NCBI GenBank assembly: GCA_023392975.1
Contig: JAEWNA010000179.1
Span: 1 to 18,575, forward strand
Origin: Pseudomonadota bacterium
GTDB taxonomy: Bacteria; Pseudomonadota; Gammaproteobacteria; Xanthomonadales; Xanthomonadaceae
DNA length: 18,575 bases
Reading direction: 5' to 3'
In this document: positions 6,762 to 13,804 of the stretch, piece by piece
How positions within the stretch are numbered: position 1 is the first letter of the stretch
How the letters are laid out: the number at the start of each line of letters is the position of its first letter
Program-made: the position numbers and the translations under genes
Notes under the pieces: generated by a model
What the model was told of the DNA's origin: nothing
What the model saw: the letters and a program-made list of their open reading frames with translations, nothing else
Database searches by the model: none

Positions 6762-7723
6762 GGGCGGGCCTCCGGGGCGGCCTTCGCCGGCCGCAGCAGG
6801 CTCAGCACCACGGTCGCGCCGATCACCAGCGCCACCACGCCCAGCGACCAGCCGATCGGGATCTTCACCACGTCGATCAGCAGCATCTTCGCGCCGATGA
6901 ACAGCAGCACCGTGGCCAGGCCGTAGGGCAGCAGGTGGAAGCGGTCGGCCATGCCGGCCAGCAGGAAGAACATCGCGCGCAGGCCGAGCACGGCGAACAC
7001 GTTCGAGGTCAGCACGATGAAGGGGTCGGCAGTGATCGCGAAGATCGCCGGGATCGAGTCCACCGCGAAGATCAGGTCGGTCACGCCGATCAGCGCCGTC
7101 ACCACGAACAGCGGCGTGTACCACGCCTTGCCGTCGCGCATCACCCGGAACGCATTGCCGGCGTAGTCGGCGGTCAGCCGCAGGTGCCCACGCATCCAGC
7201 GCAGGAGCGGGTTCTTCTCGAGGTCCGGCGCCTGGCCTGCGGCCAGCAGCATCTTGATGCCGGTGAGCACCAGGAACGCGCCGAACACGTAGAGGATCCA
7301 GTGGAATTTCGCCAAGAGGAACGCGCCGGCGAAGATCATGATCGCGCGCAGCACGATCGCGCCGAGCACGCCCAGCACCAGCACCTTCTGCCGCTGTTCC
7401 TCCGGCACGGCGAAGTAGGTGAACAGCATCAGGAACACGAAGATGTTGTCGACCGCCAGCGATTTCTCGACCAGGTAGCCGGTGAGGAATTCCAGCGCGA
7501 CACGGTCGCCGGCGACCTGGCCGAGGGTGTCGCTGGCGTACCACCAGAGGCCGGCGTTGAACGCCAGCGCCAGGCCGATCCAGCCGAGGCTCCAGAACAG
7601 CGCTTCCTTGAATGTCACCTTGTGCGGGCCGCCATGGCGCATCAGCACCAGGTCGACGAGCAGGGCGACGACGACGAGCGCGGCGAACGCGCTCCACAAC
7701 AACGGATTGCCGATGGTCTCCAC
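6758..7723 (-). CDS. TerC/Alx-family integral membrane protein (probable Mn2+ exporter)
   Basis: The product is a 321-residue polytopic membrane protein of the TerC family. Members related to E. coli Alx are tied to manganese export, also in connection with metalation of exported proteins. Family motifs seen are GYLVEKSLAVDNIFVF, with membrane-embedded acidic residues, and FAVDSIPAIFAIT, repeating the same theme in the second half. About eight or nine hydrophobic helices are apparent. The start is set at the GTG at 7723 because GGGAG lies 7 nt upstream and the protein then begins METIGNPLLW; in-frame ATGs further up fall inside the riboswitch and terminator and are not credible. The upstream yybP-ykoY element, a known manganese sensor, independently supports a manganese role. 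The 53-residue ORF overlaps its stop codon. Confidence 0.93.
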   Translation of the reverse strand: METIGNPLLWSAFAALVVVALLVDLVLMRHGGPHKVTFKEALFWSLGWIGLALAFNAGLWWYASDTLGQVAGDRVALEFLTGYLVEKSLAVDNIFVFLMLFTYFAVPEEQRQKVLVLGVLGAIVLRAIMIFAGAFLLAKFHWILYVFGAFLVLTGIKMLLAAGQAPDLEKNPLLRWMRGHLRLTADYAGNAFRVMRDGKAWYTPLFVVTALIGVTDLIFAVDSIPAIFAITADPFIVLTSNVFAVLGLRAMFFLLAGMADRFHLLPYGLATVLLFIGAKMLLIDVVKIPIGWSLGVVALVIGATVVLSLLRPAKAAPEARP

Positions 7724-7741
7724 TTTTCTTCTCCCGAAACG

Positions 7742-7768
7742 AAAAACGCCCAACCGCGGGGCTGGGCG
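7742..7768 (-). terminator. Intrinsic terminator in the terC leader (riboswitch expression platform)
   Basis: On the minus strand CGCCCAGCC, loop CCGC and GGTTGGGCG form a 9-bp stem with one G-T pair, followed at once by five T. It ends 18 nt before the terC GTG start, just ahead of its Shine-Dalgarno, and lies downstream of the aptamer. It can therefore end transcription only within the leader, so it is best read as the platform through which the riboswitch acts. Confidence 0.85.
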
Positions 7769-7811
7769 TCGTATCGGGTCGGAAGGCATGGAGCGACCGG
7801 AAGAAACGAGG

Positions 7812-7830
7812 CTTCGCCGTGGCGGCGAAG
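7812..7830 (-). promoter_or_regulatory. Hairpin competing with riboswitch P1
   Basis: CTTCGCC, loop GCCAC and GGCGAAG form a perfect 7-bp stem. Its 5' arm reuses four bases of the CCTTC that closes aptamer helix P1, so the two folds should be mutually exclusive. This is a likely switching element between aptamer and terminator. Confidence 0.5.
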
Positions 7831-7934
7831 GTCTCGCTCGCAGCCGCGGCATCGGTTGATGCTGTTGCGACTGCCGTCCGGCCGGGGCCTGGGCCCGTAT
7901 TGACGACCGGAACGTTCGGGAGCTACTCCCCTTC
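7827..7934 (-). ncRNA. yybP-ykoY manganese riboswitch aptamer upstream of terC
   Basis: The minus strand carries the conserved landmarks of the yybP-ykoY family in order: GAAGG then GGAGTAGC at the 5' side (7934-7922), GTCAATACG (7904-7896), CAACCGATGCCG (7858-7847), and GCGAGACC leading into CCTTC (7837-7827). GAAGG pairs with CCTTC to close P1. The family senses Mn2+, and terC/alx-type genes are among its standard downstream genes. The aptamer lies 104 nt before the terC start, with a second hairpin and an intrinsic terminator between. I infer that Mn2+ binding favours read-through into terC and the 53-residue ORF. Confidence 0.92.
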
Positions 7935-7944
7935 TGGAGCGGCG

Positions 7945-7973
7945 AGTCTCCGCGAGCCGGGCGGGGGCGTCAA
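7945..7973 (-). promoter_or_regulatory. Predicted promoter of the riboswitch-terC transcript
   Basis: TTGACG (7973-7968) matches the -35 consensus in 5 of 6 positions. A 17-nt spacer leads to GAGACT (7950-7945), a poor -10 box. The resulting start near 7938 would place the first base just before aptamer helix P1, which is where it should be. Confidence 0.4.
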
Positions 7974-7979
7974 GCCGCT

Positions 7980-7985
7980 TACAAT
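7980..7985 (+). promoter_or_regulatory. Predicted -10 box of rlmI, probably giving a leaderless mRNA
   Basis: TACAAT matches the -10 consensus in 5 of 6 positions and ends 7 nt before the ATG of the methyltransferase gene, so transcription would begin at or next to the start codon. No convincing -35 box is seen. It lies back to back with the terC promoter. Confidence 0.45.
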
Positions 7986-7992
7986 ACGGCGG

Positions 7993-9201
7993 ATGAACAG
8001 ACCGCCGAACGCAGCGCACGCCGCCCCGCTCCCCGAGATCCGCCTCCGCAACGCCTGGACCTCCCGCCATCCGTGGATCTTCCAGAAGCTGGTCGAGAAG
8101 CCGACGCAGCGGCCCAAGCCCGGCAGCCTGGTCGAGGTGGTGGGCCCGGACGGCGTCTGGCTGGGCCGCGGCTTCTACAACGGCCATTCGCGCATCGCGA
8201 TCCGCCTGCTCGAACGCGACCCCGACGTGCCGGTCGACGCCGACTGGTTCGCGGCGAAGATCGCCGAGGCCGTGCGCCTGCGCCGCGAAGTGCTGAAGCT
8301 CGACGACGTCAGCGACGCCTGGCGCGTGGTGCACAGCGAGGGCGACGGCCTCAGCGGTCTCGTCGTGGACCGTTACGGCGACCTGCTGGTGGTCGAATAC
8401 TTCAGCGCCGGCATGTTCCGATATCGCGAATGGATCTACGACGCCCTGCGCGCGCAGTTCCCCGGCTGCCGCTTCCACGCCTTCGCCGACGAGCACGTGC
8501 AGAAGCAGGAAAGCTTCGATTTCCGTGGCAGCGAACCCGCGGCGCCGGCGATCATCACCGAATACGGCATCAGGTTCCGCGCCGATCCCGCGGGCGCGCA
8601 CAAGACCGGTTTCTTCGCCGACCAGCGCGAGAACCGCGAATGGCTGTCGCACCAGTGCGCGGGCAAGCGCGTGCTCGACCTGTGCTGCAACACCGGCGGC
8701 TTCGGCGTGTACGCCGCCGCGCGCGGCGCCAGCGAGGTGGTCGGCATCGACATCGACGAGGCGGTGATCGAGATCGCCAAGGGCAACGTCAAGCTCAACC
8801 AGCCGTTCGCCAGCGGCGTGCGCCCGCGCTTCATCCAGGCCGACATTTTCCCGTGGCTGCGCGATGCCGCGAACAACGGCGAAAGGTTCGACGTGGTGAT
8901 CCTCGACCCGGCGAAGATGACCCGCGACCGCGAGCAGGTGATCCCGGCGCTGAAGAAGTACCTCGACATGAACAAGCTGGCGATGGGCGTGGTCAAGCCC
9001 GGCGGCCTGCTCGCGACGTTCTCGTGTACCGGCCTGGTCAGCGAGGAGCAGTTCCTCGACATGCTGCGCCGCGCCGCGTTCTACGCAGGCCGCACCGTGC
9101 AGGTGCTGAAGGTCGCCGGCGCCGGCGCCGACCACCCGTGGCTGACCGACGTGCAGGAAAGCCGTTATCTCAAGGCGGTGTTCTGCCGCGTGGTGGATTG
9201 A
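7993..9201 (+). CDS. rlmI: Class I SAM-dependent 23S rRNA methyltransferase, RlmI type
   Basis: The product is a 402-residue COG1092 methyltransferase, best matching RlmI, which makes 5-methylcytosine at position 1962 of 23S rRNA in E. coli. Residues about 13-80 form the N-terminal PUA domain, and a middle EEHEE-like region follows. The family signature KTGFFADQREN is at 204-214. The Rossmann core has motif I VLDLCCNTGGFGVYAA (227-242), acidic motif II GIDID (251-255), motif IV ILDPAKM (303-309) and FSCTGLV with the catalytic Cys345. Motif IV is DPAK rather than the common DPPK. The frame is open upstream to 7612, but the ATG at 7993 begins the conserved domain and has a -10 box just before it, with no clear Shine-Dalgarno. 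Assignment to RlmI rather than a paralogue is likely but not certain. Confidence 0.85.
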   Translation: MNRPPNAAHAAPLPEIRLRNAWTSRHPWIFQKLVEKPTQRPKPGSLVEVVGPDGVWLGRGFYNGHSRIAIRLLERDPDVPVDADWFAAKIAEAVRLRREVLKLDDVSDAWRVVHSEGDGLSGLVVDRYGDLLVVEYFSAGMFRYREWIYDALRAQFPGCRFHAFADEHVQKQESFDFRGSEPAAPAIITEYGIRFRADPAGAHKTGFFADQRENREWLSHQCAGKRVLDLCCNTGGFGVYAAARGASEVVGIDIDEAVIEIAKGNVKLNQPFASGVRPRFIQADIFPWLRDAANNGERFDVVILDPAKMTRDREQVIPALKKYLDMNKLAMGVVKPGGLLATFSCTGLVSEEQFLDMLRRAAFYAGRTVQVLKVAGAGADHPWLTDVQESRYLKAVFCRVVD

Positions 9202-9289
9202 GGCGCAACCGCCTCGTGTCCGCGAGACGTTGCTGACGTTCAATTCCCACTGCAATCGCAGCCGTCTACTGGCGTGAGGGGATTGAGAA

Positions 9290-11020
9290 TCAATCGGCGT
9301 CGACGGGATCGGTGTCGACCAAAGTGGAATCGCCACCGCTTGCTCTGCTTGTTGCCGAGGCGGCGTCTGAATCCTCTGCCAACGGCAAGGCCTCCGCTGC
9401 GACAGTCGTGGCCGTCAGCGATGCATGCAGCTTCTTCTTCCCCCGCCCTCCGGCATCCACCAGACGACGTGCACGCGCTAGCACCGACTGCTTCGATGTT
9501 TCCATGCGGGTCCGCACATGCCGGAGCTGCGTGTTCGCCTTCTCGAAACTCTGTTCGAGTTCGCCGAATTCGCGAAGGAATGCACTGACGCTGTCCAGAA
9601 GCTTGGCGGCTTCCTCGCCGATAGTCTCAACCTGCTGTTGGAGCCGGTCGCGCACCCACAGTCGCTCCACGACCTGCAACATCGCCATGAGCGTGTTTGG
9701 TGTAGCGAAGGCGATGCCCTTCTGGAAAGCTTCCCGCTGCAGTTGCGGGGATAGTTCGAGCGCCTTTGAAAGCGCAGCTTCGATCGGAACGAAAGCAATG
9801 GTGATTTCGAGCGCTTCACCCGGATACAGGGCCGGATAATTCTTGTCGGACAACTGGCGGATGTGGGTGCGGAGCGAGGTGACATGCCGCTGGAAGGCTG
9901 TGTGGGCAACATCGTCACTGTCGGCGTTGAGTGCCTCCGTCCATGCCACGAGGCTGACTTTGGAGTCGATGATCACCTTGCGCGCGTCCGGAAGCGTCAC
10001 GACCACGTCGGGACGCAGTGCGTCGCCGGTATCCTCATCCCTGCCATGTGCCTGTCGGAAATAGTGGCTGCCCTCGATCAAACCCGAGGCGGTCAGGACG
10101 CTGTCGAGCACCATTTCGCCCCAGTCGCCTCGTGCCTTGGCGTTGCCCTTGAGCGCCTTGGTCAGAGAATCCGCTGCGGCTGCCATGTCCCGGTTCAGAT
10201 GGACCAACGTATCGATCCTGCCCGTGAGCTCGGAGCGTGCCTTGGCGTTTTCGCCGGTGATCGTCTCCAGTCTCTGCTGGAACTGGGTGATGTGCTCGGC
10301 GAGCGGTTTCAGTGTGGTCTCGAGGCTGAGTTTCGACGCATCGGCGGTTGCGGAAATCCTCTGTTCCAGCGAGATCGACTTTTCGTCGAACACTTTGCTG
10401 GCAGCTTCGGTGAATGCGGTCTGCAGTGCGGCCTGCGCTTCGACGAGGAACTGATGGGTGCGTTCCTGCAGCGCGCGGGCCACATCCCGGTCGGCTTCCG
10501 CCCGGGACGCTATCTGCCGGGCTTCTGCGAGTTCGATGGACAAGGTCTCGCCCGCTGCTTTGAGGCGGTCGTTGCGTTCGCGGACCTCGGCCAATAGGGT
10601 GTTCGCGGCCTGCAGCCCAGCTTCCGCTGCGGAGATTTGGTCGCGCAGTCGATCGTTCTGCGTGCGTAGTTCGAGAGCATTATTCTGTTCTTCGGCCAGC
10701 CTCTGCTTCAGGCCTTGCGTCATCTCCAGCGCTGCTTGCTCGCGCGCCGCGAGCGAAGCATTCAAAGCCGATGCGTCGTTCAGGCGCTGCAATCTGGCTT
10801 CGGCGTCTGCCTCGGCGCGTGCAGCACGTTCGCCAATGTCTGGCAGACGCGCCGCCGCATCGCGCAGAGTGTCATTCTTTTCTTCCAGCCTACGGATCTG
10901 TTCGCGCAGAGCTTCGGCTTCTGCGCGCAGACGTTTCGCGCTGCCAGCCAAGGACCACCAGATGATGATCAGGGCCAGGCACGCGAACAACGCGACGAGC
11001 CATGGCAGAAAGGCATTCAT
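9290..11020 (-). CDS. rmuC: DNA recombination protein RmuC homologue
   Basis: The product is a 576-residue RmuC-family protein, associated in E. coli with limiting inversions between short inverted repeats. A single N-terminal helix (about residues 3-25, FLPWLVALFACLALIIIWW) anchors it. A long coiled coil runs to about residue 270, rich in Ala, Glu, Arg and Leu. The RmuC nuclease-like domain follows, with KARGDWGEMVLDSVL, GDALRPDVVVTLPD, VIIDSKVSL and NYPALYPGEALE, the last parts resembling a PD-(D/E)xK fold. The C-terminal 50 residues are low complexity. There is no Shine-Dalgarno before the ATG at 11020. The gene lies 42 nt downstream of mlaA on the same strand, separated by an AT-containing hairpin. 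Hand counts give about 58% GC here against 70-75% in adjacent genes, a sign of different history. Confidence 0.92.
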   Translation of the reverse strand: MNAFLPWLVALFACLALIIIWWSLAGSAKRLRAEAEALREQIRRLEEKNDTLRDAAARLPDIGERAARAEADAEARLQRLNDASALNASLAAREQAALEMTQGLKQRLAEEQNNALELRTQNDRLRDQISAAEAGLQAANTLLAEVRERNDRLKAAGETLSIELAEARQIASRAEADRDVARALQERTHQFLVEAQAALQTAFTEAASKVFDEKSISLEQRISATADASKLSLETTLKPLAEHITQFQQRLETITGENAKARSELTGRIDTLVHLNRDMAAAADSLTKALKGNAKARGDWGEMVLDSVLTASGLIEGSHYFRQAHGRDEDTGDALRPDVVVTLPDARKVIIDSKVSLVAWTEALNADSDDVAHTAFQRHVTSLRTHIRQLSDKNYPALYPGEALEITIAFVPIEAALSKALELSPQLQREAFQKGIAFATPNTLMAMLQVVERLWVRDRLQQQVETIGEEAAKLLDSVSAFLREFGELEQSFEKANTQLRHVRTRMETSKQSVLARARRLVDAGGRGKKKLHASLTATTVAAEALPLAEDSDAASATSRASGGDSTLVDTDPVDAD

Positions 11021-11043
11021 GCGGCACGCGGGGCTCGGACGGG

Positions 11044-11064
11044 AAACCCAGTGTACGTGGGTTT
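11044..11064 (-). terminator. Possible terminator or attenuator between mlaA and rmuC
   Basis: AAACCCA, a 7-nt loop and TGGGTTT form a perfect stem starting at the mlaA stop codon on the minus strand. The 3' arm ends in TTT but is followed by CCC, so the U-tract is short. It would separate the Mla transcript from rmuC. Confidence 0.45.
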
Positions 11065-12154
11065 ACGGCGGACTCGGCAGCGGCATCGCGCTGGCCGGCA
11101 CCGTCGGTGCGTCGTCGCCTTCGCGCAGGTATTCCGGCAGCGTGTCGTCGTCGTCGGAGGCCTCGTCGCCGCGGATCTGGTAGTTGCGGCGCTGCAGCCA
11201 GGCATCGCGGACCAGGGCGTAGTCGTCGGCGGCGCCTTCGCGCAGGCTGTCGGTCGACAGCAGCTGGGCGCGCACGTCGACCAGCTGCAGGCCCTGCAAG
11301 AAGATGCGGACCTTGTCTTCCTCGATCTGCCGGGTCGGCGACAGCGGCGCGTCGCCGGCCATCCCGAACACGTCGCGCACGGTGCGCGGGCCGAACAGCG
11401 GCAGTTCGACGTAGCGGGACTTCTTCCAGCCCCACACGCCGAGGGTCTGGCCGAAGTCCTCGCCGCGGTTGGGCAGGTTGGCGGAGGTCGCCGGGTCGAA
11501 TAGCCCGCCGATGCCGAGGGTGCTGTTGAGCAGGAACCGGCCGACGGTCTGCCCGGCCTGCTTGGGCTTGCCTTGCAACAGCGCGTTGAGCGCGCTGACC
11601 GGCTGGCCGAGGTTGTTGAAGAAGTTGCTCACGCCCAGGCGCACCGGACGCGGCACCACGCGCACGTACGCGCGAGCGAGCGGCTTGGCGACGCCTCGGT
11701 CCACCGCCATGTTGAAGCGGTGCATGCGGCGGTTGTAGCGCTCCCACGGATCGAAGCTCGTCGGCATTTCGGCCGGCGGCGGCAGCGTGGGATCGGCGAT
11801 CGGGTTGTAGGTCTCGGGGGCCGCCGTGCCGTAGATCGCGGCGTAGTCGCGTTCGGCGTCGGTCGGCTGGTCCGCGGCGCTGCCGGCGTCGACGACGGCG
11901 TCCGCCGCCGGCGCTTCGGTGGCGACATCGCCTCCGGCGTCTGCGGCGTTCGGCATCGTTTCGGCGTCGACGTTCGCGGCGGCGGCGTCCACGGCCGTGT
12001 CTGCCGGCGCGGGCATCGTCGGCGCTTCGGCGGCGGGTTCGACGATCGTCGTTTCCGGCGGGGCATCGGGCCGCGGGGATTGCGCGGCGCAGCCGACGGT
12101 CAGCAGCGCCAGCACGAGCAGCGCGGCGCGGGAGAGGGGGGGGAGGCACGTCAT
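11063..12154 (-). CDS. mlaA: MlaA (VacJ) outer-membrane lipoprotein with extended linker
   Basis: The product is a 363-residue outer-membrane lipoprotein that removes mislocalised phospholipids from the outer leaflet and hands them to MlaC. The lipobox is LTVGC with Cys22. A long Ala/Pro/Asp/Glu-rich linker runs from about residue 23 to 130. The MlaA domain follows with SFDPWERYNRRMHRFN (133-148), NFFNNLGQP, RFLLNSTLGIGGLFD and DFGQTLGVWG. E. coli MlaA is about 250 residues, so the excess here is mainly the linker plus an acidic C-terminal tail. No Shine-Dalgarno precedes the ATG at 12154; instead TACACT ends 6 nt before it, so a private leaderless transcript is possible besides read-through from mlaB, 58 nt upstream. 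It completes the Mla set. Confidence 0.93.
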   Translation of the reverse strand: MTCLPPLSRAALLVLALLTVGCAAQSPRPDAPPETTIVEPAAEAPTMPAPADTAVDAAAANVDAETMPNAADAGGDVATEAPAADAVVDAGSAADQPTDAERDYAAIYGTAAPETYNPIADPTLPPPAEMPTSFDPWERYNRRMHRFNMAVDRGVAKPLARAYVRVVPRPVRLGVSNFFNNLGQPVSALNALLQGKPKQAGQTVGRFLLNSTLGIGGLFDPATSANLPNRGEDFGQTLGVWGWKKSRYVELPLFGPRTVRDVFGMAGDAPLSPTRQIEEDKVRIFLQGLQLVDVRAQLLSTDSLREGAADDYALVRDAWLQRRNYQIRGDEASDDDDTLPEYLREGDDAPTVPASAMPLPSPP

Positions 12155-12161
12155 GGCGCGA

Positions 12162-12167
12162 GTGTAG
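12162..12167 (-). promoter_or_regulatory. Possible -10 box just before mlaA
   Basis: Minus strand TACACT matches TATAAT in 4 of 6 positions and is 7 nt from the ATG of mlaA when counted from the box end at 12161-12155. There is no obvious -35 box. It could start a leaderless mlaA message inside the operon. Confidence 0.3.
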
Positions 12168-12212
12168 TCCGTTGTCGCGTGGCGATGCGTGGGCGGGTCG
12201 TCGTGACCCGGG

Positions 12213-12509
12213 TCAGTCGCGGACGAAGCCGAGGTCGTCGCCTAGCCGGTAAGCGGTGCGCAGGTCGTCGAAGCCGGGCGGCCGGCCGTCGACCGCCACG
12301 TCCGCGGCGCAGCGTTCCGCGACCCGCGAAACCAGCGCCAGGCCGGCGCTGTCGATGCCGGTCGCGGCAGTCAGATCGATGCGATGGACGCCATCCAGCG
12401 CGGCTGGCAGCCGCGTCCAGAGCGCCGCGACCGCATCGCGGTGCAGCGCCCCGGTGAAACGCAGGGTTCCATCGGCGAGCGCGACCGAGGCGGCGTCCAC
12501 GGCGCTCAC
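12213..12509 (-). CDS. mlaB: MlaB STAS-domain protein
   Basis: The product is a 98-residue cytoplasmic STAS-domain protein. It binds the MlaF ATPase and supports assembly and activity of the MlaFEDB inner-membrane complex. The diagnostic segment is TAATGIDSAGLALVSRV, the DSAGL loop of lipid-transport STAS proteins. Length agrees with MlaB. The GTG at 12509 is chosen because it overlaps the mlaC stop codon as GTGA, and the protein then begins at the first STAS strand; a second GTG three codons on (12500) is a possible alternative. The frame continues upstream inside mlaC only as shadow sequence. Confidence 0.85.
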   Translation of the reverse strand: MSAVDAASVALADGTLRFTGALHRDAVAALWTRLPAALDGVHRIDLTAATGIDSAGLALVSRVAERCAADVAVDGRPPGFDDLRTAYRLGDDLGFVRD

Positions 12510-13198
12510 TTCTGGTCCGCGCTCGCCTGCAGCAGGCCGCTGCGCAGCTCGGTCGCGACCTGTCGGATCGACTTGCGCTGCAGCTCGGCGTCGAACTGGT
12601 TGCGGAAGGTCTGCACGTAGGACACGCCCTCGACCATCACGTCGAACACCTTCCACTGGTTGCCGTTGCGGCGCATGAAGTAGTCGACCGGGATCGGCTC
12701 GCCGCCCTGGCGCAGGAACTCGCTGGACACCTTCACGCCCTGGCCCTGGGCCAGCGGGCGCTCGGACTTCACCCGCACGCGCAACTGGGTGTTGAAGTCG
12801 AGCAGCGAGGAGCCGTAGCGCTGCATCAGGTTGTCGGCGAGCGCGTCCGCGAACAGCTTGATGTCCTCGTCGGAGGCGCCGCGGCCGTGGCGGCCCAGCA
12901 CGAGGCGGGCGGCGTAGTCGCGGTCGAACATCGCGTTGAATTCGGTGCTGACGAAATCGCGCAGCGCGGCCCGGTTCTTGGTGAACTCGGCGCGGCGCTT
13001 CTCGAGGGTGCTGAGCACGCGCTGGCTGTTGTTGAGCACCAGCTGGCTGGGCGTGCCCTGCATCATCGCCGAAGCGGGAGCGGCGGCACGGGCCGGGGCG
13101 GCGGCCTGCTGGGCGAACACCGGCGGCGCGGCGAGGAGCGCGGCGCCGACCAGGACGGGCAGGAGACGGGTCTGGAGCATCCGGGTCTGGAGCATCAT
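12506..13198 (-). CDS. mlaC: MlaC periplasmic phospholipid-binding protein
   Basis: The product is a 230-residue periplasmic shuttle that carries phospholipid between MlaA at the outer membrane and MlaFEDB at the inner membrane. A signal peptide ends near PPVFA|QQ (about residue 29). The Ttg2D/MlaC fold includes FNAMFDRDYAARLVLGRHGRG, LADNLMQRYGSSLLDF, KVSSEFLRQGGEPIPVDYFM and QWKVFDVMVEGVSYVQTFRNQF. The start ATG at 13198 overlaps the mlaD stop as ATGA. In-frame ATGs at 13195 and 13180 are alternatives, because the N-terminus carries a duplicated MLQTR. The gene overlaps mlaB at its own stop. Confidence 0.92.
   Translation of the reverse strand: MMLQTRMLQTRLLPVLVGAALLAAPPVFAQQAAAPARAAAPASAMMQGTPSQLVLNNSQRVLSTLEKRRAEFTKNRAALRDFVSTEFNAMFDRDYAARLVLGRHGRGASDEDIKLFADALADNLMQRYGSSLLDFNTQLRVRVKSERPLAQGQGVKVSSEFLRQGGEPIPVDYFMRRNGNQWKVFDVMVEGVSYVQTFRNQFDAELQRKSIRQVATELRSGLLQASADQK
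13166..13195 (-). repeat. 15-nt tandem duplication at the start of mlaC
   Basis: ATGCTCCAGACCCGG is followed directly by ATGCTCCAGACCCGT, 14 of 15 identical. It duplicates MLQTR and its ATG, giving two in-frame starts before the hydrophobic part of the signal peptide. Confidence 0.8.
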
Positions 13199-13743
13199 GG
13201 CGTCGTGGTCTTGTCGTTGGGGGAAGAAGCGGGGGCAGGATCGGCGGCGGAACCTGAATCGGACGTGTCGTCGGCGGGTTTGGTTCCGCCGCCGCCGAAG
13301 ATGTACTTGCCGGCCATCTGGATCAGGTCGACCGCCGGGGAGGTGTAGGCGATCTCGTCGCCCGGCTTGAGGATCTCCGGCGCGCCGCCGGGCGAAAGCC
13401 CGACGTAGCTCTCGCCGAGCAGGCCGCCGGTGAGGATGCTGGCCGAGGTGTCGATCGGCAGGTCCTTGTAGCGGCTGTCGACGTCGAGCACGACCACCGC
13501 GTCGAGCCGCTGCGGGTCGAGCTCGATGGAGGCGACCTTGCCGATCGCGACGCCGCCGATCTTCACCGGCGCCATCGGCCGCAGCTGGCCGAGGTTGGTG
13601 AAGCGGGCCTTCAGCGGGTAGGTGTCGGCGCCGAAGCCGAACTTGCCGTTGGTGGAGGCGATCGCCAGCACCAGCAGCGAGCCCAGGGCGAGCAGCAGGA
13701 AGGCGCCGACGGCGAATTCGAGGCGGGGACCGCGTGCACTCAT
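13195..13743 (-). CDS. mlaD: MlaD MCE-domain phospholipid-binding protein
   Basis: The product is a 182-residue inner-membrane-anchored MCE protein. MlaD forms a hexameric ring on MlaE that receives or passes lipid in the periplasm. One N-terminal transmembrane helix covers about residues 10-29. The MCE domain is about 40-120 and contains ARFTNLGQLRPMAPVKIGGV, AVVVLDVDSRYKDLP and ILTGGLLGESYVGLSPGG. A hydrophobic helix (AVDLIQMAGKYIFGG) that lines the ring pore follows. A 35-residue Pro/Ser/Asp tail follows the pore helix. The ATG at 13743 lies 61 nt after the mlaE stop. Confidence 0.94.
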   Translation of the reverse strand: MSARGPRLEFAVGAFLLLALGSLLVLAIASTNGKFGFGADTYPLKARFTNLGQLRPMAPVKIGGVAIGKVASIELDPQRLDAVVVLDVDSRYKDLPIDTSASILTGGLLGESYVGLSPGGAPEILKPGDEIAYTSPAVDLIQMAGKYIFGGGGTKPADDTSDSGSAADPAPASSPNDKTTTP

Positions 13744-13804
13744 GGGGCGTATACCTTTGCGGAGGACATGTTTCCGGCGAGCGTGCTTGCGAAACGCATG
13801 CCGC

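Noticed and set aside
7612..9201. 529-residue version of the RlmI-like protein
   Set aside because: The extra 127 codons run antisense through the terC start and riboswitch; the conserved PUA domain begins at the ATG at 7993.
7642..9336. 564-residue minus-strand frame opposite rlmI
   Set aside because: His/Arg/Ala-rich composition typical of an antisense shadow in GC-rich DNA; no domain seen.
12213..12656. 147-residue version of MlaB
   Set aside because: The extra N-terminus overlaps mlaC in another frame; the GTGA-overlapping GTG at 12509 fits the STAS domain.
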